A DNA stretch of 64,000 nucleotides from Bacteroidales bacterium (GTDB taxonomy: Bacteria; Bacteroidota; Bacteroidia; Bacteroidales; Marinilabiliaceae). Under the pieces are notes generated by a model. The model made no database searches, was not told the origin of the DNA, and saw only the letters and a list, made by a program, of their open reading frames with translations. This document shows, piece by piece, positions 44,925 to 53,629 of this stretch (position 1 is the stretch's first letter; every line of letters begins with the position of its first letter). The DNA is taken from contig JAKSLF010000001.1 of the NCBI GenBank assembly GCA_024401355.1, positions 62,001 to 126,000 of the forward strand, written 5' to 3'. Position numbers and translations under genes: made by a program.

Positions 44925-45893
44925 ATGAACAAGTTTCTTACAGTAGGTGATATCGGAGACCTCAATGCAGCGCTCAAGGAGGCTCAGGAGGTAAAGAAGA
45001 ATCCATTTGGATGGCAGCATCTTGGCAAGAACAAGACTATGCTCATAGTATTCTTCAATTCATCGCTCCGTACACGTTTGTCAACTCAGAAGGCAGCCAT
45101 GAACTTAGGTATGAATGTAATCGTATTGAACGTAAATGGTGACAGCTGGAAACTTGAAACAGAGATGGGTGTTGTCATGGATGGTGACAAGACAGAACAC
45201 TTGCGTGAGGCTATCCCTGTAATGGGTTCATATTGCGATATCATAGGAGTGCGTTCATTTGCTCGTTTTGAAAATCGTGATTGGGATTACAACGAAACAA
45301 TACTTCAGCAGTTTATCCAGTACTCTGGCAAGCCAGTGATAAGTCTTGAAAGTGCGACACGTCATCCGTGTCAGGCTTTTGCCGACCTTATTACAATAGA
45401 GGAGTACAAGACCAAGAAGCGTCCTAAGGTTGTTCTTACATGGGCACCACATCCAAAGGCACTTCCACAGGCTGTTCCGAACTCGTTTGCAGAATGGATG
45501 AAGGCAGCTGATGTTGACTTTGTATTTACAGCACCAGAAGGATATGACCTTGCTCCAGACATTATGGAGGGTCTGACACCAGAGCGTGACCAGATGAAAG
45601 CATTTAAGGATGCCGACTTCATCTATGCAAAGAACTGGTCGAGCTACGAACAATATGGTCAGATACTTGGCGACTGCCATGACCCAAAGTGGGCTTCGTG
45701 GACAGTAGACATGGCACACATGGACGTCACAAACAATGCCAAGTTTATGCATTGCCTTCCAGTTCGTCGTAACATGATAGTAACTGATGAGGTTATAGAC
45801 AGCCCTAATAGCATTGTAATTCCTGAGGCAGCCAACCGTGTTGTGTCGGCTCAGGTTGTTATTAAACGAATGCTCGAAGCAATTCAGAAGTAA
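44925..45893 (+). CDS. argF': N-acetyl/N-succinylornithine carbamoyltransferase (ArgF')
   Basis: 322 residues. Opening MNKFLTVGDIGDLNAALKEA and the carbamoyl-phosphate site FFNSSLRTRLSTQKAAMNLG match the Bacteroides acyl-ornithine transcarbamylase, not standard ArgF. These enzymes carbamoylate acylated ornithine in arginine synthesis. HCLPVRRNMIVTDEV near the end is conserved. The position that separates succinyl- from acetyl-using enzymes (Pro90 in the B. fragilis enzyme, Glu92 in the Xanthomonas enzyme, from memory) is Thr90 here (DGDKTEHLREA). The acyl group used is therefore open. argB starts 5 bases after the stop. Confidence 0.93.
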   Translation: MNKFLTVGDIGDLNAALKEAQEVKKNPFGWQHLGKNKTMLIVFFNSSLRTRLSTQKAAMNLGMNVIVLNVNGDSWKLETEMGVVMDGDKTEHLREAIPVMGSYCDIIGVRSFARFENRDWDYNETILQQFIQYSGKPVISLESATRHPCQAFADLITIEEYKTKKRPKVVLTWAPHPKALPQAVPNSFAEWMKAADVDFVFTAPEGYDLAPDIMEGLTPERDQMKAFKDADFIYAKNWSSYEQYGQILGDCHDPKWASWTVDMAHMDVTNNAKFMHCLPVRRNMIVTDEVIDSPNSIVIPEAANRVVSAQVVIKRMLEAIQK

Positions 45894-45897
45894 GCGT

Positions 45898-46665
45898 ATG
45901 GAACTAACACTTATAAAAGTTGGAGGAGCTGTTGTAGAAGACAAGACAACTCTCAATACACTTCTTGACGACTTTGCAGCCATGAAGGGCAACAAGTTGC
46001 TTGTACATGGTGGCGGACGTGCGGCAGACAAAATGCTGAATCGTCTGGGCGTAGAGATAAAGAAAGTTGACGGACGACGCATAACAGACCAGGAGACAAT
46101 AGATGTTGTGACAATGGTGTATGCGGGTCTTGTTAACAAGAACATCATAGCTCAGCTTCAGAAGCGTGGTGTTAATGCGTTAGGATTTACGGGTGCCGAC
46201 CTCAACATCATACTATCGCACAAGCGACCAGTCAAAACTATAGACTATGGTTTTGTAGGTGATGTAGAAAGCGTACAGACAGACGTGTTGTTCTCATTGA
46301 TAGAACAGGGTGCGGTGCCAGTAGTATCGCCTATCACTCATGATGGCAAGGGACAGTTGCTAAACACAAATGCTGACACTATTGCCTCTGAGCTGTCGCG
46401 TGCATTGGCGAAGTCGTGTGACGTAACGCTTGTTTACTGCTTTGAGAAGCCAGGCGTATTGATGGATGCTAACGATGACACTTCGGTAATACCTACACTT
46501 ACATACGAAAAATTCAAGGAGTACCAGGCATCTGGCATTATCAATGAAGGTATGATACCTAAACTTGACAATGGTTTTGATGCCATACGAATGGGAGTGA
46601 AGAGTGTAGTCATTACAAATACTGACGGATTGAAGAACGGAGGTGGAACACGTCTTGTTCTTTAG
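45898..46665 (+). CDS. argB: Acetylglutamate kinase (or succinylglutamate kinase)
   Basis: With the ATG at 45898 the product is 255 residues, normal for ArgB. It phosphorylates N-acyl-glutamate in arginine synthesis. The opening LTLIKVGGAVVEDKTTL, the nucleotide-binding HGGGRAADKML and the C-terminal GIINEGMIPKLDNGFDA segment are clear. An earlier in-frame ATG (45838) would overlap argF' by 56 bases and lacks family similarity. It is directly coupled to argF', whose substrate has the same acyl group, so the two must agree on acetyl or succinyl. A strong terminator follows. Confidence 0.95.
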   Translation: MELTLIKVGGAVVEDKTTLNTLLDDFAAMKGNKLLVHGGGRAADKMLNRLGVEIKKVDGRRITDQETIDVVTMVYAGLVNKNIIAQLQKRGVNALGFTGADLNIILSHKRPVKTIDYGFVGDVESVQTDVLFSLIEQGAVPVVSPITHDGKGQLLNTNADTIASELSRALAKSCDVTLVYCFEKPGVLMDANDDTSVIPTLTYEKFKEYQASGIINEGMIPKLDNGFDAIRMGVKSVVITNTDGLKNGGGTRLVL

Positions 46666-46681
46666 TGGAATAGACTAACAG

Positions 46682-46736
46682 CCATATATTGCCTAGGGAC
46701 GGTTAGAGACGGCAATGGGCAATATATGGTTTTTTA
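46682..46736 (+). terminator. Terminator of argF'-argB
   Basis: 12-base perfect stem (CCATATATTGCC/GGCAATATATGG) with a 24-base loop, then TTTTTT. Confidence 0.85.
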
Positions 46737-46790
46737 TGAAATTCTCGATAGATCCCCCAATTATTGGAAAATCTACAAAATCAATAGTAA

Positions 46791-48329
46791 ATGCTAGTAA
46801 AAACATACGGTGCAGCTGTCAGCGGAATAGATGCCTTGACAGTTACAATGGAAGTTGACGTTTGTGCTGGAGTAAGATTCTTTATTGTAGGATTGCCAGA
46901 CAATGCAGTAAAAGAGAGTGAGCATCGAATAGATGCTGCGATGAGAGTCAGCGGATGGAATTGGCCAGGCAAGCAGATAGTCATAAACATGGCTCCGGCA
47001 GACATACGCAAAGAAGGTTCGGCATACGACTTACCACTTGCAATAGGAATAATAGCTGGAAATGAACAAATATCAAATGAGTCTCTGCATAAATATCTCA
47101 TAATGGGTGAGCTGTCTCTTGATGGTAGCCTTGTGCCAATAAAGGGAGCCTTGCCAATGGCAATGATGGCCAAGAACGAAGGGTTTGAGGGTTGCATATT
47201 CCCATCAGAGAATGCGAAAGAAGCGGCTATAGTTGATGGTATAAAAATATATGGAGCAGAAAACCTTAAACAGGTTGCAGAATTCCTGGACAAAGGTACA
47301 GGCATGGAGCCTGTAGAGATAGATATAGATGAGGAATTCCGCAAGGCGACAGGAATGTCGGACTTTGATTTTGCGGAAGTAAAAGGTCAGGAGAATGTAA
47401 AGAGGGCGCTTGAAATAGCAGCTGCTGGTGGTCATAACATATTGATGATTGGTTCGCCGGGTTCGGGAAAGAGCATGATGGCCAAGAGAATGCCATCGAT
47501 ATTGCCTCCATTGACAATGGAAGAGGCTCTTGAGACAACCAAGATACATTCGGTAGCGGGAAAGATAAAAGGTGACACATCATTATTGACTCGCAGACCA
47601 TTCAGAAGTCCACATCACACAATATCGGACGTGGCACTTGTTGGTGGTGGTACATATCCTCAGCCGGGTGAGATATCGTTGGCACACAATGGAGTGTTGT
47701 TTTTGGATGAATTGCCTGAGTTTAAGCGAACGGTATTGGAGGTTATGCGTCAGCCATTGGAGGACCGCACGATATCGATATCGCGTTCGAGATTTACTGT
47801 GGAGTATCCGGCAAGTTTCATGTTGGTGGCGAGTATGAATCCATGTCCTTGTGGTTATTACAATGATCCGGCAAGGGCGTGTACGTGTCCGCCGGGATTG
47901 GTGAAGAAGTATTTGGGCAGAATATCTGGTCCGTTGCTTGACAGAATAGATTTGCATGTGGAAGTGGTGCCAGTACCGTTTGACAAGTTGGCAGATGCTC
48001 CGGCATCGGAATCGAGTGCAGTTATAAAAGCGAGAGTTGTAAAGGCACGTGAGATACAGAGCAGGAGGTATGCGGATTATCCTGGAATACATTGTAATGC
48101 TCAGATGACTCCGAAGATGCAAGCGAAATTTTCGCAACCAGACGAGGCAGGTCAGCAGATACTGAAGATGGCGATGAGTAAACTTGGACTTTCGGCCAGA
48201 GCATACGACAGGATATTGAAAGTAGCCAGGACAATAGCAGACCTTGAAGGTATGGAATCGATTCAGGCGTCGCATATTGCTGAGGCAATACAATATAGAA
48301 GTCTTGACAGAGAGACTTGGGGAGAGTAG
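46791..48329 (+). CDS. comM: YifB/ComM-family Mg chelatase-like AAA+ ATPase
   Basis: 512 residues, the family's usual length. It has an N-terminal Lon-protease-like fold (KTYGAAVSGIDALTVTMEVD), the AAA+ core (GSPGSGKSMMAKRMP Walker A, GVLFLDELPEF Walker B) and the C-terminal Mg-chelatase domain with SARAYDRILKVARTIADLEG. ComM is a branch-migrating helicase that helps integrate DNA during natural transformation; many Bacteroidota have it without proven competence. Its 3' terminator overlaps the end of the convergent dnaG. Confidence 0.93.
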   Translation: MLVKTYGAAVSGIDALTVTMEVDVCAGVRFFIVGLPDNAVKESEHRIDAAMRVSGWNWPGKQIVINMAPADIRKEGSAYDLPLAIGIIAGNEQISNESLHKYLIMGELSLDGSLVPIKGALPMAMMAKNEGFEGCIFPSENAKEAAIVDGIKIYGAENLKQVAEFLDKGTGMEPVEIDIDEEFRKATGMSDFDFAEVKGQENVKRALEIAAAGGHNILMIGSPGSGKSMMAKRMPSILPPLTMEEALETTKIHSVAGKIKGDTSLLTRRPFRSPHHTISDVALVGGGTYPQPGEISLAHNGVLFLDELPEFKRTVLEVMRQPLEDRTISISRSRFTVEYPASFMLVASMNPCPCGYYNDPARACTCPPGLVKKYLGRISGPLLDRIDLHVEVVPVPFDKLADAPASESSAVIKARVVKAREIQSRRYADYPGIHCNAQMTPKMQAKFSQPDEAGQQILKMAMSKLGLSARAYDRILKVARTIADLEGMESIQASHIAEAIQYRSLDRETWGE

Positions 48330-48356
48330 AGATTAGTAGTAATTGACGATAAAGAT

Positions 48357-48403
48357 GGCAACCGTGTAATGGAGTTTAGAAGACTCTGTTGCCGGTTGCT
48401 TTT
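48357..48403. terminator. Terminator of comM overlapping the dnaG 3' end
   Basis: GCAACCG (48358-48364) pairs with CGGTTGC (48393-48399), with an inner GAGT/ACTC hairpin, then TTTT. The far arm lies within the last codons of dnaG. Confidence 0.7.
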
Positions 48404-50397
48404 GCTATTAGTCGTTTGGCTTCGTTGTAGACCATCAGTTGTCGGAGGATGTCGTTTTTGGCATCATCGGAGGCACCGTTTTGTTCGGCTTGGGCGAGTT
48501 CGTTTTTCAGTCGGGTTATTTCCTGCTTAACCTTCTTGATACGCATTTCGTTGAGGAGATGCGGAATCAGTTCGTCGAGCTGGTCTTTTTCTTCGACCAT
48601 GGTATAGAAACGTTGGTGGTATTTGCTCAGTTTGTATTTTGAGCCGATGAGGTCGGCGGCGAGAGAGCAGATAGCGGGGTCGGACTGATTGACGAAAAAT
48701 TCGGGTTTTATGATAGAATGGTCGGGTGCATCGATATATGCTTGTATGAGTTGAGCGATATCGGGGTTGATGCAAGGGAGACCATCTTTTTCGAGTTGCT
48801 GTATGATGTATTCGCCGACAGTTGTTGGGCTGTCGGAATTGGCGAAGAGTGGGTGGTCGATGTAGTTGACGAAATATCTTGCGAGTTCTCGTTCTTCGAA
48901 GAGGAAAGGGTTGGCACGTTTGGCGAGCATTTCGTCGTAGGAGTGGACGAGGTCGGCCGTGGCAGATGGTGTTTGGGCCATCTGTTGTTCGTTGAGGTTG
49001 ACGGAGTCGGCGGCTCGTTGTGCCTGTTCTTCGTTACGTTGCTGTATGTTTCTTTTTTCTATGTCGTCGAATTTCTTGTGTGCGGAATCGACGAGGACCT
49101 TTTGTAGTACATCGAAGAGAGTTGCCTCGTCGATGTTCATTATTTTGCTACACTCCTGGACGTAGATAGTGCGGAGTATGGTGTCTTGTACCTTGGATAT
49201 GGTGAGTACCATATCGTTGATTATTTCAGAAGTCTTTGTTGGGTCGCCCTTGGCGTCGTCGAGGAGGAGTTTTGCCTTGAACTGTATGAAGTCGGTCTGG
49301 TGAGCTTCGATGTAGGCGACGTATTCGTCGGCGTTGTGAGTGCGTGCGAAGGAATCAGGGTCTTCTCCGTCGGGGAGGAGGAGGACCTTGACATTCATGC
49401 CTTCGGCGAGAACCATGTCGATACCTCTGACAGCGGCGTGGATACCGGCAGAGTCGCCATCGTAGAGTACGGTAATATTGTTGGTGAACTTCTTGATGAC
49501 GTGGATTTGTCCGGTAGTGAGTGAAGTGCCACAGGAAGCGATAGTATTGGTGAGTCCGGCCTGGTGCATGCTGATGACGTCGGTATATCCTTCGACGAGG
49601 TAGCATCGGTCTTTGCGGACTATTTCGGACTTAGCCTGGAACATGCCGTAGACGACATCGCTCTTGTGGTAGAGGACGCTTTCGTTGGAGTTGATGTATT
49701 TAGCGGCCTTGTCGCTTTTGACCATGACACGTCCGCCGAAGCCGATAACACGTCCGGAGATGCTATGTATAGGGAACATGACACGTCCGAAATACTTGTC
49801 GACCTTGTATCCGTTATCTCCGAAGATGGAGAGTGATGCTTCCTTGAGGAATTCCTCTTTATATCCGTGCTGAAGTGCGAGTTGTGTGAAAGCGTCGCGT
49901 TTGCTGAGTGAGAATCCGAGTTCGAACTTTCGGATAGTATCGTCGCGGAAACCGCGTTCGCCACGGAAATATGGTAATCCGACAGAAATACCTTCGGGAG
50001 AGTTCCAGAGATTGTCGATGAAAGTCTGTCGGGCGAATTCGAGTGCTGCGGAGACGCTTTCGCGGAGGCTGACAGCTTGTTCCTGTTCGGGAGTGAGCTG
50101 TTCGTCCTTGACTTGTATGCCGAATCGAGGTCCGAGGTATTTTATAGCTTCGAAGAAAGTGAGGTGTTCGTGCTCCATGACGAAAGTGACGGCGTTGCCG
50201 GCTTTGCCACAGCCGAAGCATTTGTAGATGCCTTTGGCTTTGGAGACGTAGAAGGAAGGTGTTTTTTCGTTGTGGAAAGGACAGCAGCCGATGTGGTTCG
50301 CGCCTCTTTTGGAGAGAGACACGAAGTCGCCAATAATATCTACGATATTGGAATTGGCGGTTTCCTTGACGGTTTCTATGGTCTGCTGGTCAATCAT
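48376..50397 (-). CDS. dnaG: DNA primase
   Basis: 673 residues. Primase lays RNA primers for replication. The N-terminal CHC2 zinc finger is complete (CCPFHNEKTPSFYVSK ... CFGCGKAGN); the TOPRIM core has EGYTDVISMHQAG and the DGDSAG motif; the C-terminal helicase-interaction region is longer and Gln/Glu rich. Its ATG overlaps the stop of the upstream ASCH-domain gene by four bases (ATGA), so the pair is translationally coupled. Its coding strand is pyrimidine-ending, unlike the plus-strand genes next to it. Confidence 0.96.
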   Translation of the reverse strand: MIDQQTIETVKETANSNIVDIIGDFVSLSKRGANHIGCCPFHNEKTPSFYVSKAKGIYKCFGCGKAGNAVTFVMEHEHLTFFEAIKYLGPRFGIQVKDEQLTPEQEQAVSLRESVSAALEFARQTFIDNLWNSPEGISVGLPYFRGERGFRDDTIRKFELGFSLSKRDAFTQLALQHGYKEEFLKEASLSIFGDNGYKVDKYFGRVMFPIHSISGRVIGFGGRVMVKSDKAAKYINSNESVLYHKSDVVYGMFQAKSEIVRKDRCYLVEGYTDVISMHQAGLTNTIASCGTSLTTGQIHVIKKFTNNITVLYDGDSAGIHAAVRGIDMVLAEGMNVKVLLLPDGEDPDSFARTHNADEYVAYIEAHQTDFIQFKAKLLLDDAKGDPTKTSEIINDMVLTISKVQDTILRTIYVQECSKIMNIDEATLFDVLQKVLVDSAHKKFDDIEKRNIQQRNEEQAQRAADSVNLNEQQMAQTPSATADLVHSYDEMLAKRANPFLFEERELARYFVNYIDHPLFANSDSPTTVGEYIIQQLEKDGLPCINPDIAQLIQAYIDAPDHSIIKPEFFVNQSDPAICSLAADLIGSKYKLSKYHQRFYTMVEEKDQLDELIPHLLNEMRIKKVKQEITRLKNELAQAEQNGASDDAKNDILRQLMVYNEAKRLIAKATGNRVF

Positions 50398-51176
50398 TTA
50401 GAGATCCACATTTTGCGTAGTCCGAGGTCGATGAGCAGGCATTCCCAGGGACGTTCTGGTTCGTATATGGAGGGCATGGATATTTCGTTGCCATCGTTGT
50501 CGATGCGAACTCCGGCGTTAATATCCTTGATGCTGAAAAGAGCACGTTGCTGCCCGAAAGAAATTTCTATGGTATCGACAGGTGCGAGAGTGTAGAGTGA
50601 AGGGTCGGGGAATAGTCCGCAAATCTCGATATCTTCGTCGATGAAGAGGTCGATGGCGCGGTATTCACCTGATGAGTATCTGTTGAAAGCGGATTCTCCG
50701 ACAGGGATGCGGAGTTTGCCGTTGTCGTAGGACACCTTGTTGCATGTGGGTTTGAGCTGCTGGCTGAGCATGGACTGGGAGATGGTGGAAGTGTTGCCAG
50801 TAGGCTTAGTGAGAGCCTTGGCAGGAATGTGCTGGTTGAAGAACATTGGGTTGGCGAGTCGCCATTTGGGGTTGGTTTCTTCGTTGTCCCACATGGAGTA
50901 TGTTTCCTTGACGCAGTCGATGATGTCGACAGTACCTATGACGGAGTTGGTTTTCATCTCGTCGAATTCGGGAAGGTTGCCGAGGTATATGGCGTTGAGG
51001 ATTGTGGATACCCATTCATAGGGTTTGTCGAGTAGTATTTCGCTGTCGACGGGTGTTGATGAAGATACGACGATCACTCGGCCTCGGAACTGGAGGTCGC
51101 CGACGGCATCAGCGATGTCGACAATTCCATGGCATACGAGAGATGCCCATGGTTGAGGTAGAGTGATGTATTTCAT
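50394..51176 (-). CDS. ASCH-domain protein coupled to dnaG
   Basis: 260 residues. The N-terminus YITLPQPWASLVCHGIVDIA matches the ASCH/PUA-like RNA-binding fold (family pattern of the type LSIRQPWASLI.SG.KD.E); conserved ASCH continuation is seen at VIGTVDIIDCV. The C-terminal half (about 120-260) has no fold I recognise. ASCH domains are linked to RNA binding or modified-nucleotide processing. It starts 6 bases after its own TATCTTTG -7 box region and is the first gene of an operon with dnaG. Precise function unknown. Confidence 0.75.
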   Translation of the reverse strand: MKYITLPQPWASLVCHGIVDIADAVGDLQFRGRVIVVSSSTPVDSEILLDKPYEWVSTILNAIYLGNLPEFDEMKTNSVIGTVDIIDCVKETYSMWDNEETNPKWRLANPMFFNQHIPAKALTKPTGNTSTISQSMLSQQLKPTCNKVSYDNGKLRIPVGESAFNRYSSGEYRAIDLFIDEDIEICGLFPDPSLYTLAPVDTIEISFGQQRALFSIKDINAGVRIDNDGNEISMPSIYEPERPWECLLIDLGLRKMWISK

Positions 51177-51181
51177 GCTTG

Positions 51182-51189
51182 CAAAGATA
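51182..51189 (-). promoter_or_regulatory. -7 element (TATCTTTG) for the ASCH-dnaG operon
   Basis: TATCTTTG on the minus strand, only 6 bases before the ATG at 51176. The very short leader means the mRNA is leaderless or nearly so. The -33 box is weak. Confidence 0.6.
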
Positions 51190-51310
51190 ATATATAATTA
51201 CGAAAAACGAAATATGATTTTTGGTTGAGAGTAGGGCAAGGGTAGGGTAAAGGTATGGTATAGTTATGGCGAAAGTACGTGTTAGCTTTTGTTTTTGATG
51301 TTTTTAGTTG

Positions 51311-51318
51311 TATATTTG
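51311..51318 (+). promoter_or_regulatory. -7 element (TATATTTG) for the small orphan gene
   Basis: TATATTTG fits the consensus and puts the transcript start near 51324, supporting the ATG at 51367 rather than one at 51289. Confidence 0.6.
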
Positions 51319-51366
51319 CGTGGTGGAGCGGTTGAGCTTCTTTTTTCAGTTATATATAGGTATAGT

Positions 51367-51777
51367 ATGGCGAGATTGGAGTTGGCTGATGGTTGCAGTT
51401 TGAGACGTGCGAGGAGAGTGATGACTGAGCGAGGCTCGGGCTTCAGGTTGACCTTGCGTGGTGGGAGACTGTATACGATGAAGAGAGTGAGATGTGTTCA
51501 GCCGGATAGTGTGGAGCAGTTGAAGTGCAGGGAATTGCTGGTGAGGGCGAATGAGTTGGCGAGGAGGGATTTTGAGGAAGTGGAGAAAGTGGAATATTGG
51601 AAGAAGAAGGCTGAGGAGACGGGTTATAAGACGGCGAGAGGATGTGCGAGGGCGTGGTATGTGAGGAAGCTGAAGGAGAGAGTTGTGGAGATGGAGAGGA
51701 GAGAGATGGAGAAGAGGGAAGCGAAGAATAGTGAGATGGTGGGAAGTGTGAGTGGAGTTGTTTGGAGTAAGGAATAA
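51367..51777 (+). CDS. Small basic coiled-coil hypothetical protein
   Basis: With the ATG at 51367 (MARLELADGCSLRRARRVMT) the product is 136 residues; the longer frame from 51289 would run through the promoter. It is very rich in Arg, Lys and Glu and mostly helical; residues about 60-120 look like a coiled coil (VEKVEYWKKKAEETGYKTAR, then KLKERVVEMERREMEKREA). No family recognised. It stands alone; the next 228 bases to 52005 hold only AT-rich sequence and the next promoter. Codons follow the G-rich strand bias of the region. Confidence 0.55.
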   Translation: MARLELADGCSLRRARRVMTERGSGFRLTLRGGRLYTMKRVRCVQPDSVEQLKCRELLVRANELARRDFEEVEKVEYWKKKAEETGYKTARGCARAWYVRKLKERVVEMERREMEKREAKNSEMVGSVSGVVWSKE

Positions 51778-52005
51778 GGAAGTGGCGGAAAGTTTGAGGA
51801 TTGGTGATGTTGTGAGTGATGGTATAGTATGTGGGCGACGTGGAGTTGGGTGGAAGGAGTATTGTGGTCTTGTGAGATGGCGGAGGCGGATGGGCATGTC
51901 AAAAAATTAGACGATTATTCTTGTATTCATATAAAAAAGCAGGTGTTTGATATTTTTGTGGTGGAAAATTATTAGTTTTGTCATGCTAATAGAAAAAAGA
52001 GACAG

Positions 52006-52476
52006 ATGAAAAAGATATTATTGATATTGTTTGCATGTGTAGCGATGTGTGTATCGGCAGGAGCGCAGGTAGTAGCTTCGGGTTCGGTAGCATCGTTGAA
52101 GGGCAAGACGAGAGTGAATGTAGAATTTGACTATTCGGAGACGATGGTCAAGAAGTCGCTCAACACGGTTGCGGAGTTGAAGGCGATGGGTGATGAGGAC
52201 TGGGTGAAGGATTTGCCTGAAGATGAGTCGGATTGCATCGAGACGCTGAATGATGCGTTGGAGAGATATATGGTATTTGGGAAGTCGGAGAATGTGGACT
52301 GTGAGATGGTGATCAAGATTCTTGCGATAGATAAGGACTTGAACAATCCGCGAGCAGAAGTGACATTCAAGGACAAGAGTGGTGCGGAGCTGCTGAAGCT
52401 GGTGAATGTGATGGATGATGACATCAACGGTCTGGGCAAGAGAGTGGCTCGAGTGCTGAAGCGCGGACTGAGATAA
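52006..52476 (+). CDS. Small secreted protein, first of three tandem paralogues
   Basis: 156 residues with a signal peptide (KKILLILFACVAMCVSAGAQ). After it comes GSVASLKGKTRVNVEFDYSE, which the third copy repeats closely (GSISALKGYTRSEIVFDYSR). Other shared points are an acidic DW motif near residue 65, a central block of paired strands, and a basic C-terminal helix (LGKRVARVLKRGLR). I recognise no named family. A possible -7 box (TAGTTTTG at 51973-51980) lies upstream. Predicted periplasmic or surface, function unknown. Confidence 0.8.
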   Translation: MKKILLILFACVAMCVSAGAQVVASGSVASLKGKTRVNVEFDYSETMVKKSLNTVAELKAMGDEDWVKDLPEDESDCIETLNDALERYMVFGKSENVDCEMVIKILAIDKDLNNPRAEVTFKDKSGAELLKLVNVMDDDINGLGKRVARVLKRGLR

Positions 52477-52544
52477 GGGGATTGTGTGGGGCTAATGTTT
52501 TTGGTATATATATAATACATAAATAAAACATAAATAAAAGTAGT

Positions 52545-53126
52545 ATGAAGAAATTTTTGTTGTCGGCATTTTTAATGCTTTTGAGCTTGTCATCATTTGC
52601 AGGAGCAAAGGATGTGAAACTGGTGTCTGGTGATGCATCGGTCATTGCTGTAAAGGGTATGTCAGTCCGTGTAGAGTTTGACTATTCAGAATGTCAGATA
52701 TATGACATGGGCGAGAAGAAATTCTTTGACATCGATGAGTATATGAAATTCAAGGGTGAAGACTGGGTGCGTGACCTTCCGGGTGAGTTGAGAAAAGCGG
52801 AGGATGCTTTCCTTGAAGAATTCAATGATGAATCGAAGAAGGCTCAGGTGGTAGGAAGCTCGGCAGAAGCGGAGTACACAATGGTATTCAAGTTGAAGGA
52901 ATTCAGCTATGGCAAGCCGGTAGTATTCTTCCGCAGCGACATAGCGTGGGGAACAGGAGTGGTAGAGATAGTGAAGACAGCGACAAAGGAGACAGTAGCC
53001 ACATTTGAATTTGTAAAGGTGGACGGTGCGGTTGCTGGTGGAATAGCAGCCATGGAGTTGCGTCGTGAGCAATGCTATGAGCATGTGGCAGAGGCAATGG
53101 CAAAGACATTGAACAAAATCAAATAA
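52545..53126 (+). CDS. Small secreted protein, second of three tandem paralogues
   Basis: 193 residues with a signal peptide (KKFLLSAFLMLLSLSSFA). It keeps the motif VKGMSVRVEFDYSE and the DWVRDLP motif also found in the first copy (DWVKDLP), but is longer and more diverged, with Cys in the motif's next residues and a C-terminal helix ending AKTLNKIK. Gap to the first copy is 68 bases and to the third 7 bases, so at least the second and third are co-transcribed. Function unknown. Confidence 0.78.
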   Translation: MKKFLLSAFLMLLSLSSFAGAKDVKLVSGDASVIAVKGMSVRVEFDYSECQIYDMGEKKFFDIDEYMKFKGEDWVRDLPGELRKAEDAFLEEFNDESKKAQVVGSSAEAEYTMVFKLKEFSYGKPVVFFRSDIAWGTGVVEIVKTATKETVATFEFVKVDGAVAGGIAAMELRREQCYEHVAEAMAKTLNKIK

Positions 53127-53133
53127 ATAGAGC

Positions 53134-53610
53134 ATGAGAAAGATATTATTATTGGCAATATTCATTGTCAGCTGTGTTGTCTCGAATGGACAGGCGGTAA
53201 AGTCGGGTTCGATATCGGCACTTAAGGGTTATACACGTTCGGAAATAGTCTTTGACTATTCGAGGACTCAGGTAAAGAATTCGGCCATAGATGCGGCAAC
53301 CTTGATAGCAGAGAATGGGAGCGACTGGGGTCGTAAGCGTCAGCGCCAGGAAGAGTGGTGCATAGGCTCGATCAACGACGACCTGAAGGGAGCGCTGGTA
53401 TGTGGAAAGGGAGCGAAAGCGGACCTTAAGATGACATTGTATGTAGAGAGCATCAAGGCAGACCTTGACGATCCACAGGTTACGGTAGTCTTTACAGACA
53501 AGGATGGGAATGAGATACTTGTGCTGGAGAAGATAGGTGACGACGACTTCAATGGCGTTGGTCATATAATCGGATCGTACTTGAGGAAGCAGTTGAGGAG
53601 ATTGAAGTAG
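53134..53610 (+). CDS. Small secreted protein, third of three tandem paralogues
   Basis: 158 residues with a signal peptide (RKILLLAIFIVSCVVSNGQ). It has GSISALKGYTRSEIVFDYSR, the DW motif (GSDWGRKR), a region of paired strands with VTVVFTDKDGNEILVLEKIG, and a basic C-terminal helix (SYLRKQLRRLK). It is closer to the first copy than to the second. A hairpin follows 20 bases after the stop, and then the pigment-type cluster begins. Confidence 0.8.
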   Translation: MRKILLLAIFIVSCVVSNGQAVKSGSISALKGYTRSEIVFDYSRTQVKNSAIDAATLIAENGSDWGRKRQRQEEWCIGSINDDLKGALVCGKGAKADLKMTLYVESIKADLDDPQVTVVFTDKDGNEILVLEKIGDDDFNGVGHIIGSYLRKQLRRLK

Positions 53611-53629
53611 AAACAAGAGAATAAAAAAT

